Assembly (NCBI GenBank): GCA_015501595.1
Contig: JADNRX010000124.1
Location: forward strand, 62,001-126,000
Direction of reading: 5' to 3'
Origin: Hymenopellis radicata
Taxonomy: Eukaryota; Basidiomycota; Agaricomycetes; Agaricales; Physalacriaceae
DNA length: 64,000 nucleotides
In this document: piece after piece, positions 55,734-64,000 of the stretch
How positions within the stretch are numbered: position 1 is the first letter of the stretch
Layout: every line of letters starts with the position of its first letter
Translations under genes and position numbers: made by a program
Notes under the pieces: model-generated
What the model was told of the DNA's origin: nothing
The model's database searches: none
The model's input: the letters and a program-made list of their open reading frames with translations, nothing else

Positions 55734-58732
55734 TTATTGAGGCTGTGAGCGACGAGCACGGTCTTCGTCTTCCGGCGTTTGCACCTTCACAGGTTGCGCT
55801 AAAACGGGTTCTGAGAAATGTTCTCGCAGACGAGCTGCTGCTTGGCGTTGTATCTGAGGAATAAACATGTTATCCGGAGGAATGCTGATCGCAACAAAAA
55901 CCGTACCTCGCCTCCGACGGTCTTGGTCACCTGCAGCAGAGGACCAGATAGACCCAATTGGAAGATGAGATACCTGAGAGGGAATCGAACCATGAGACCA
56001 CGAAAAGCGAAAGGGAAAATATACGTACGAGGCAGCGAGGAAAAACAAAAGGAAAGTGAAATAGAGAGGGTTGAAGAGGATAGCCATCGCTTCATTCCAT
56101 CCAAGAACAACGAGCATCCCATACATCCAGTATGGCACCTGAGCGATACTAGAAACCGTACTCCGCTTCGCTTCAACGTAGTACGCATCTGCCTCTTTCC
56201 GAAACTTGTTCGTCAAGTCAAGAGCCTTTGTCTCTGAAAAGACGACAAGGGACGCCTCAAAATCGAATTCTTCAGTGGACGTCTGAGGGTCTGCTGCAGC
56301 TGCATCAGCAGGTAAGATATACTCCAACGACGGGTCTCGAGGTTTGATGTTGGAGTATACAGGCATCAGAACCAGAGTCTATACATACCAATTTAGCCAA
56401 AAAGTCGAGATCAAATTAAGATAGCGTACCTCATCTTTAGCAACTTTGAAGGCGCCATCGATATCGTCTTCTGGTTTCCAGACCCGCGGGACGCCGTTCT
56501 CGTCGTAACGGAAGCGCTCTTCGAAATGAGCGCGAAGTTTGCCAAGAATCACAGCATCCGCTGTCTGCTCGTCAATCTTAGCACGAAGCGCTTGCCATGC
56601 CCGGCGACGAAGTGCTGCCAAAGCGATAGTGTTCTCTTCCTCTGTGCAGTTGAAGCCTGTGGCAAAAGGTGAGTCATTGAGGGATAAACTTTGGTGTTGT
56701 CACTGTACTTTTTGCTTTGGCAAGATAAGTCGCTTCGGCTTTTTCCAACGTCTGCTTGAAGTTTTTCAAGACACGGTCCCACATATCGGGTGCTGGAGCG
56801 CCCAAAGCCAACTCCACGGGCTCTGATATCTGCTTCTTGAAGTTGCGCTATCGAAGGAACTCCGTTAATATCGGTTACACCATTCAATGCTTAGAACAGA
56901 CCTCAATCACATTGACCATCTTCTTCGTTTCGTCCTTGCGGCATTGGTCGGCGACCGTGCTCATTTCATCCTTCAACAGGAATGACTCCTCCTCCCAATT
57001 CCATTCAGGACTCTCCTCAACCACAGCTTCCACTGCTGCGCTTTTGAACTTGGTCTCCCATGTCTCTCTAGCGGACTTGACGACCTCGGCAAAGTTGTAT
57101 TCTTCTCCCTTCAAACTGTCAAGAAGTTCCTTCTTGAATGAAGAAAGACACAACTTGTGCAGATTCTTCAACTGTCCAAGGAAAAGGGGGGAAAGAGTAG
57201 AGTCAAGAGCACTCGTTAAATCTACTCGCTTGCGCTTGTAAACGCCTTGATGGTAGCGAGACGCGTCGCGGTCATAGCGGGCTGAAGGAAGGGAGTGAGC
57301 AAGACTAATACGTCAAGGACCGCCGACTTACTTAACGCGTCTACTCTCCAAGCCCGCATCATCTTTCCGAGGCCTTCCACCACTTTGCCTGCTTCGATGG
57401 GACGCTTCTGCGATTTAGATTGTTCGTTAAATTCGGCGAGTGCAACGCTGGATATTTCATCGCAACGGAACTGCGCGAGGAGCTCTTGCTGTGTGGGTAG
57501 ATCGAGGTCCTTGTTGGTTTGCACTTGTTCCTACAAGACAATATGAGCAAGGCGGGAGAAGGAGCGAACATGTGATTGTCCCACCCAAATATTTTCCATG
57601 TAGAACGCGACACCATCCGCGGGAATTCTCTTGTGGTAGGCGGGTTTAAACAGATAGTTATCCTTCGTCTTGTCGGTGAAGCGGCTCCTCAGGTTTCTAA
57701 CTTCTGCCTCGAACTGATCAGCGGCTAGGATCTTATGTGGAAGTGCGGTAAAAGAAAGGTCGAAGTAGTCCCGTAGTATTCGATCCTTCAGTTCGTCAGG
57801 TTTTGACAATGAATCCCAGATTCTGTTGAGGTCGGCCGTCAAGGTCGCCTGCAAATTTGCGAGTGGTGTGGTACCAATGTGGTCTCGGATGACAAAGAGC
57901 AGCAAAGTTCGGCCGCTCGTCCTACGAAGAGGTTCGGTGGGCGGTAGCGGGGACAGTCGAGCAATGTCACGTACCCATCTTGGGCTTTCTTTCCGAAGAG
58001 CCCTAGGTTCACTTCGAAGACTGTCTTGAGGAGACCCATGTTAGCCCCCTGATATAAGCCGACTTGGTGCTCCCATAAGTTGATGATGAGGACCTCGGAC
58101 GAGGCCAGAGAGAAGAGGGCAGATTTGCGCTCAAAGTCCTATGCATTATGAGTACAACACTGAAGAAAGGGACAAGCGGGATGCGTACCTGGTCCTCACC
58201 GCGTTCACGACCGTCGGTACCCTCGACATCCATGACCATTACGTTCATGTTCTTGCCACGACACATCCAGATGCCTAGAGCACGCTTAGCCTTGTGAGGA
58301 TAGAGTTGCTAGTCGCCTAACCTTTCGTGGTTTGTTGCCTCTTGGTTTCGTCCATAACGTCAAAAGTCGTGCCAAATAATCTGTTTAGTAGGGTACCTAG
58401 AATATCGTCCTCAATGGAAAAGCCTTCAAAGTCGAATAACACTTACTTTTGCCCGTAGACTGGGATCCAAATACAGCCACTATATCATAATTGAAGCCAG
58501 CGTCTCTGAGCCCCCACCGCTCAATCTGAGGCGTCAGTTCGGTCCTGCTGGGCGTTCAGTGCTGTCTCCCAATGGTATTATTTGAAGGCTGACGTGAAGT
58601 TCTTTTCGTCGTTGATAATTTGTAGTCTTCCCGAGGTAGCGTCTGCTACATGGCCGTTAACGGCTGCTCCTGATGCTGCAACAAGAACGCGTCAGAAGGG
58701 CAAGGCGTACAGGCGGCAAACATACCGTCCAT
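55734..58732 (-). CDS. SEY1: Sey1/RHD3-type dynamin-like GTPase
   Basis: Atlastin-like GTPase that fuses ER tubules. Exon 1 is a single short piece (ATG 58,732, MD, with the next exon [20 protein letters not shown]). Then [16 protein letters not shown] (P-loop) and [39 protein letters not shown] (switch II), [18 protein letters not shown], and [20 protein letters not shown] carrying the RD base-recognition motif. The helical bundle follows ([27 protein letters not shown]). Near the C-terminus two hydrophobic segments form the ER hairpin ([19 protein letters not shown] and [17 protein letters not shown]), after which comes a cytosolic tail. About eight short introns. Confidence 0.9.
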
Positions 58733-59439
58733 GGCGACTCGAGCGCTATGTAGAGGGAGTAAGAAAAAGGGATGGTGATGGTGACCGTTGACGTCCAAGT
58801 TGGAGTAGAGCTGACCAGAATGCAGACGCTGAGCAGACTTTGCCACGTGGCTCCCCTGTGTCCCTGACCTCGCGTTTTACAGGTCCACACTCCCCGAGCC
58901 TGCTTGCATTTTGTCCCGATTCATCGTATGCCCTAGCATCCTCTTGAATTTATTTTTATTATTTATACTCCAAGGTTTCAATGAAACTTCACAGTGAAGT
59001 GAAGCGAGTGTAACCATGTCCTAAACGTGTCAAAGTTCTGGGCCTTGACACGACTTGCAGTGCCAGGTTTTCATCTTCTGGTGTAGAAGCTTTCATGTCT
59101 CTCCGACTCCTCTTAAATAACACGGCAAACTGGGCTTGGATTGAGCGCGCACTTTTGCTACGAAATGAACAGGCAAGCAGGCAATAGCATTCTCTGTGTA
59201 CAACTGGCTATAGAATTGAGAACAGTATTCAAAAAATCGCTATCAAAGCTAATGCCACATGTCGGCATCAACATCGTCAAGAGTGTGATGTGTGGCAGGA
59301 ATTTATTTGACAAAGGGTGCCCATCCACAACATCAAATCATGAGCAAGCGGGTAACCAAAGCTCTTAGGGAATCGGAATTGGTCAGAATATTGCAGCACA
59401 AAGAAAGAAGAGCTCACAAGGTCATATATAGCTTGACTT
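58733..59439. other. intergenic region
   Basis: SEY1 promoter and 3' flank of the AA9 gene; no gene recognised. Confidence 0.45.
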
Positions 59440-61165
59440 TAGGCAAGAAGTCTCCCGTACTTGCCACTGCGCTTGGCACGACCGATCATGTTAAAGTTGT
59501 ATGTGGCGCTGGTCAAGCAGGAGTCCTTCGTAGCAGTACAGCCAGTCCAGTCGGGGTTTGGTTGGGAGGCCGCGACACATTTGTTGTAGTCTGCAGATAT
59601 CATTAGATATACAGTTGAGCATCAATAAGGAACTGCTGACCGTTCATGCAGACATTGGCGTCAACTTTTCCAGTAGACGTAGAGCCACTAGCAGTGCTGG
59701 TCTTGGAGACTGCGGCAGCGGGAGAAGTGGCAGCCGTGGCAGTTTTAGAGGTGACGGCGGTGGGAGAAGTGGCAGCCGGGGCAGTTGTAGAGGTGACAGC
59801 GACGACGGTCGACGTAGTCTGAGGAGGAGAGCTGGCGACGACGGTAGTCGGCTCGGACGCAGCGGTAGATGAAGGAGTTGCGACGACGGAGGTCTCCTCA
59901 ACAGTGGTCGACGCAGTCGAAGAGGGAGCAGCCACAGTGGAGGCTGCAGCAACGACATCAGCGCGAACATTCACAGCAAGACGAATTTCGATACTAACAA
60001 GTAGCGCTACCGCCGCTGCTGGCAGCATCCCAGACAGCGGGGCCGGGGATCACATAGGTGTTAGGATCCTCATTGTAGACGTTGAAGTGAATGCTGTTGA
60101 AAAGAAGCGTCATCAGTCTAATGATGCGCGTTCTGCATGGTTCTGACGCACCCAGGTTCATCATCGGTGTATTGTCTGCGCCATGAGTATGAGTATGAAG
60201 ACGATTACCAGTGATACAAGAACATACCCAGGGAAGGCAGCACCAGTCGAAGGGAGCGAGGTGGTACCAGAACCGGTCACGGTGAGCTGCGAGCATGAGG
60301 GGTCTAATAACGCGTCAATCAAGGTCACGAAGTAACGACGGTGAAGCCCACAAAGCTGAATTCCACGGGCAGAGTTCTCAGAGTAGAGCGTGTCAGACTC
60401 GTGAAGAGCAAGGATCTCAACTCTCAGAAGGTAGTCTCCGGCAGCGAGCGAAGAAGGAATCTCGAAATCGACCTTGCCTTTTGAACACGTTCAGTAACTT
60501 CCCATGTTGAGAGTGAATGGACTACGGCTTACCAGCATTGGCAATCAACTTGGTAACGGCCCATTCCGAACCATCATAACCATCTTCGTAGATCTTCGTC
60601 CAAACGGCGTCACTTGGGGCGGCGTCCTACGTGTAGAATACCGGAATGAGATCTGTACGGCCAAATGGCGGAGAGGGGGCTTACAGCGGGAGCCAAATAC
60701 GCCACAATGGGCCCGAGATGGCTAGCTGCAATGATATCGTCGCCACTATTTCGGGAGTTTAGAGGGTGAAAGTGAGGTACGAAAACGCACGAACCGGTTG
60801 TCGTGGAACCACTCAGATGTGACGGTGGCTCCAGCCGGAACACTAACAGTGCTCGGCACGGCGGTCGCGCCGTTAACGTTACAAAACACCTCATCGCTAA
60901 GTCGGGCTGTAAGTCGTAGCGCAAAGATCATAGAGAATATCTGTACGAGGTCAAATCCTTGACAGGGTCATTGGTTGGAGGCTGGCGAATGTATACGCCG
61001 GCACCAGCGCCTGATAATAGTTAATACACGGCGACGAGATATTAGAAGAAGACGCGTACCCTGGTCAACGCCATCGATCCAGAGGGACCACTCACGCGAA
61101 TGAGCGCGGACAGCGCCAAAGAACGCTGAGCTGACAAGGAGGGAAGAGGCCACAGAGAACTTCAT
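59440..61165 (-). CDS. AA9 lytic polysaccharide monooxygenase with Ser/Thr linker and Cys-rich C-terminal module
   Basis: Secreted copper enzyme that oxidatively cleaves cellulose or related glucans. A signal peptide MKFSVASSLLVSSAFFGAVRA is followed by His (HSREWSLWIDG), the first copper ligand. Then GVYIRQPPTNDPVKDLT, VSVPAGATVTSEWFHDNR, DDIIAASHLGPIVAY (second His), VWTKIYEDGYDGSEW, FEIPSSLAAGDYLLR, IALHES-like LALHES and SARGIQLY, giving the Q-x-Y pair; the Tyr codon is split by an intron. The domain closes TVTGSGTTSLP and GIHFNVYNEDPNTYVIPGPA. A long Ala/Ser/Thr linker leads to a Cys module (VDANVCMND, NKCVAASQPNPDWTGC, KDSCLTSATYNF), similar to small modules such as X282 on basidiomycete AA9 proteins. 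The stop is at 59,440. Confidence 0.88.
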
Positions 61166-61938
61166 CGCCAACGGTCTACGACTGGTTCAGAAGGAACGTG
61201 AACAAAGAAAGGACGGTAATATGCCTGAGAGGCAAGTAAGGTTCGAGGAGAAAGAGGGGAATGAGGGAAAAGAAAGGGTTTGAGGAAATGGACATGACTC
61301 TCCTCCTTATAAATAGTCCTCCATACACAGGCATGCATAATGAAGATGGTCCCGGGAATGTTCCTTGGCTTGGCCCTCGCGACTCGCGTCCTGAAAACGA
61401 ACTAGAACGTAGATCCAAGCACGTTGAATCTCGTGGATCAACGGCGCGCGGCCGGGAGGATACGATTCATACACGACTATGCGGGATCGCTTTGGCGACC
61501 GGCGACCACTGTGACTCTGAGCAACTTGTGCGAGCCAGGTACCGAACCTGAATTCGGCACGCAGAGACAGCCTCCGAGTTAAGTCCACAAAGGATCCGAG
61601 AGGCATTTCAGCTATACACCGATCGGAGGTTCCGAGGTTGCCTGGCGAAGAATGTCGCAGAAATACTGACAGTCGAAGAGAGCATCTGAAGGACAGGTGT
61701 AAGAGCAATACAACAGTTCTGAACGGGCAATTTTACCAGCTTCACGAGCCCTGTAGAGAAGTAGAAGCCATCGAACTTCATATAGTGAGTCTGGACTGTA
61801 AGTCAATCAAAGGGACGTATTTCTGCTTCGTTTCAACTCGGGCTGCATCCACCGACGGACGATAACAGCAAGACTAGCGGTCAGTAGAGAAAACAAAGAT
61901 TCGTTGATTAGTGTTATAAATACAAGCAAGCAGCATGA
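61166..61938. other. intergenic region with AA9 promoter
   Basis: No gene recognised. Contains the TATA-like element upstream of the AA9 gene. Confidence 0.45.
61317..61325 (-). promoter_or_regulatory. TATA box candidate for the AA9 gene
   Basis: TATTTATAA on the minus strand about 155 bases upstream of the AA9 start codon, a usual distance for a strongly inducible secreted-enzyme gene. Confidence 0.4.
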
Positions 61939-63156
61939 CTATGCGCCACATATTGACAACTCCCTCATTTCTTGTAGGACGCCTTCGACTTGAGCGTCAA
62001 GTTGACCCGCGGCATAATCATCTCGGACGCTATCGTCAAAATAACTTTGAAATACGTCAACCAAAATGAACGGCACCTTTAGTTCATGCGCGCTTACCGT
62101 TGCACACCACTGAGTTTCTCGTAGCCCTCCTCAGCGAATTTGGATTGCATACGAATCATGGCCTCAAAGCTAGGATCAAAGTAGGGTACACGCAACTCGA
62201 GGAGTTGAGGGAGTTCGGCGATGAGCTGGTCATTTAACATGTCAAAGACCTCCTTCGCTTCGTCATTTTCCTGTTGCGCCTGAAGCCGGACGTCAGAACA
62301 AGGATAGGAGTAATATCACGGAGGGATCGTACTCTTGGAAGCTTATTGGGGTCTTCACTTGGTTTGTCAATCAGCTTTCGCAACCTACTTCGTGCGGAAT
62401 CATAATCCAAGAGCTAGAATATTGTTGAGTGACCACATAGTAGAATGCCGAAACTTATACCTTCTTGTTGCGTTTCGCGATGTGTTCATTCACAACAGGA
62501 AAGTACGCGCACATCTTTCCGAGTGGTTCGGATATCGCCGTACGATATGGACCATCCTGGAGCACGATAGATCAACAACGGCGAGAACCGCTAGAACGTG
62601 ATTAACTGACCAGCTCCCGACCAAAACTGCCATCCAAGTCCTCAACCGAACGCTTATACGCGTGACCTGCCATAGCACCGTCCGATGTGCGGTCTCCTGC
62701 TCCGTAAAATGTTTCAAGAGTTTCCGCTATACGCGCTTGCGCAGCAGTCATCGCTATGGACACATTCTCGTCAGAAACCCAGGACCGACATAAAAACACA
62801 CAAAGGCGCACCGCGCATGGCATCCCAATAACCCTTGCTATCTTTCTGCAATGCTTGACATTCCTTCTCGAACCTGTCGGTTACAAGTCAGCCTATGCGG
62901 TGGCGTAATTTGCAGGCCACGTACGTCCGGTATTTGGCTTCCTCATCGGTGAATTCCCTGTCGATCGTCCGCTCTATTTGACCAGTCTTTTGCATCAACT
63001 AGATGTCATTCCGATGTGGGTTGGCCAAGTGTTAAGCATCTATAGGGAGCGTATTCACCGTTGTGCCAGCCCGATTGACCGATTTCTTGAACCTGAGTGC
63101 CCATGAGAGCCTTTCATGGCGTCCACAGTACCTGACACTCACCCTGACCAGCTCAT
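61939..63156 (-). CDS. RVS161: Rvs161/Hob3 N-BAR domain protein
   Basis: BAR protein that bends membrane in endocytosis with actin. The start ATG 63,156 gives MSWSGFKKSVNRAGTT over two short exons, the amphipathic N-helix typical of this family. Then GQIERTIDREFTDEEAKY, FEKECQALQKDSKGYWDAMR, MTAAQARIAETLETFYG, RSVEDLDGSFGRELV, PLGKMCAYFPVVNEHIAKRN, LLDYDSARSRLRKLIDKPSE, QLIAELPQLLELRVPYFDPS, RMQSKFAEEGYEKLSGVQR, and the C-terminus DYAAGQLDAQVEGVLQEMRE ending LSICGA. About eight exons. No SH3 domain follows, so it is Rvs161 rather than Rvs167. Confidence 0.9.
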
Positions 63157-63601
63157 CTTGGCGCTCGAGTGGAAGGCTGTCTACTGTCCGTGGTGGAACT
63201 GAAGGAGGAGGCAATGCGGGCTTGTTAGTCAGCAGCTTCGGCGTCCTCCTCGTGTGCCGACGGCGATTCGCGCTTTGACGCGAACAAACTTGGAACAAAC
63301 TGAGGCTTACCTTCCCATGGCCTCCCCTGAAGCTGATTCAGTGTATGTTGGCTTCACTTGTGCTAGAACAGTGACCAGCTAACGATGCCCGCGCAGAGAT
63401 CTGGCCAGTAGGTTTTTTTCCAGCCCCCAAAATAAGATTGATGAGTCGTGTAGTGAATCATACTTCATACTCGACGCGCTTACGGCGGCATCTCTCGGGC
63501 CGCTACAATTTTCAGACTCCGCCGAACGGCAAGGCAGCTCCGAGTCCTACTCCCCCATCAGCACTAGACTTAGGTCCTACCTGCGTCCCACCACGGTCAT
63601 C
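63157..63601. other. divergent promoter region
   Basis: Between the RVS161 start (-) and the last gene (+). The reading frame of the last gene is open upstream from about 63,400, so a 5' exon may lie here. Confidence 0.4.
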
Positions 63602-64000
63602 ATGTCGACAATTCCACTCCTGCCAGCCCACGGTCCAGCTACACCACAGTCAGAGTGCGATGTAGCGATGGAACAAAAGACTCGTGCGGCATCGACGGAT
63701 GAATCGGGCGCAGACGAACTGATTGATGGCGTTTCGACTCTCGAAGAGACGCACATCGAGCAATCAGAGTCCCAAAATGTTACGGGTTCTGAAGAAATAT
63801 CGGAATCGCCAGCGACCGCACAAACGGACGAGGACGAGGACGATGATGTCTCGCCCACGCCCCCTGACGAGCCTGCTGTGCTGGAAAATTCCCGCGATGA
63901 ATTGGGCGATGTCGATGATGCGTCTGAAGTAGGCTCTGAGGCAGAGGAGGCAAAGGCCGCTGGCGCACTCGACAGGCGTGGGTATTGCTGGCTCTCACTG
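63602..64000 (+). CDS. acidic protein of unknown function, cut by the window end
   Basis: Open from ATG 63,602 (MSTIPLLPAHGPATPQSE) to the end of the window without a stop. Strongly acidic and disordered, with SESQNVTGSEEISES, TDEDEDDDVSPTPPDEP, and RDELGDVDDASEVGSEAEEA, then LDRRGYCWLSL at the edge. Composition agrees with a nuclear or chromatin protein N-terminus, but no domain is visible. The frame stays open upstream of the ATG, so the start could be in an earlier exon. Confidence 0.5.
   Translation, partial: MSTIPLLPAHGPATPQSECDVAMEQKTRAASTDESGADELIDGVSTLEETHIEQSESQNVTGSEEISESPATAQTDEDEDDDVSPTPPDEPAVLENSRDELGDVDDASEVGSEAEEAKAAGALDRRGYCWLSL

Noticed and set aside
59558..59872. Gly/Ser/Arg-rich plus-strand frame
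   Set aside because: Antisense shadow of the Ser/Thr/Ala linker of the AA9 gene.

Overview
The window looks like a gene-dense stretch of a basidiomycete genome, most likely an Agaricomycete. Genes lie on both strands and most are split by very short GT-AG introns (about 43-55 nt). The families fit too: a BAR protein of the Rvs161 type, Prm1, Sey1, Mdm31, a Zn2Cys6 regulator, an AA9 lytic polysaccharide monooxygenase and expanded F-box families. I saw no rRNA, tRNA, CRISPR array or bacterial operon. Exon joins were worked out by eye, so outer borders are better supported than some inner ones.

Left part (1-19.5 kb): an F-box gene (+) faces a protein-kinase-like gene (-), followed by an NKAP-family gene, an E3 ligase combining four CCCH fingers, an RRM-like region and RING-IBR-RING, and a WD40/BCAS3-type gene. 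From 13.3 to 19.5 kb there is a rearranged locus. A broken kinase copy (+) and a broken F-box copy (-) bracket a tandem triplication of a 2-kb unit carrying another F-box gene. This is the left-end F-box/kinase pair in inverted order with an array between. Two array copies have intact two-exon frames and the middle one is frameshifted.

Central part (19.7-42 kb): a many-exon Zn2Cys6 transcription factor with an apparent 6-nt micro-exon, Mdm31, a cyclopropane-fatty-acid-synthase-like methyltransferase, and a strange gene that appears to be a degenerate Irc3-like helicase with two successive helicase-C-like halves. Then come a Bax-inhibitor-1 family protein, a 1065-residue coiled-coil/RGG protein, a degenerate 2-oxoglutarate-oxygenase-like protein and a class I methyltransferase.

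Right part (42-64 kb): PRM1, a small unknown gene, then a gene-poor relic zone (47.1-50.3 kb) with a retrotransposon-like fragment, a palmitoyl-protein-thioesterase-like pseudogene, a 40-bp inverted repeat and a cysteine-rich reading frame. After this lie the SNF1/AMPK beta subunit, an ACS-type MFS transporter, SEY1, an AA9 enzyme with a Cys-rich tail, RVS161 and the start of an acidic protein that runs off the window.

The genes do not form one pathway. Most are housekeeping genes of membrane shape, signalling or RNA/protein turnover, interrupted by two fast-evolving accessory zones (12.7-19.5 kb and 47-50 kb).
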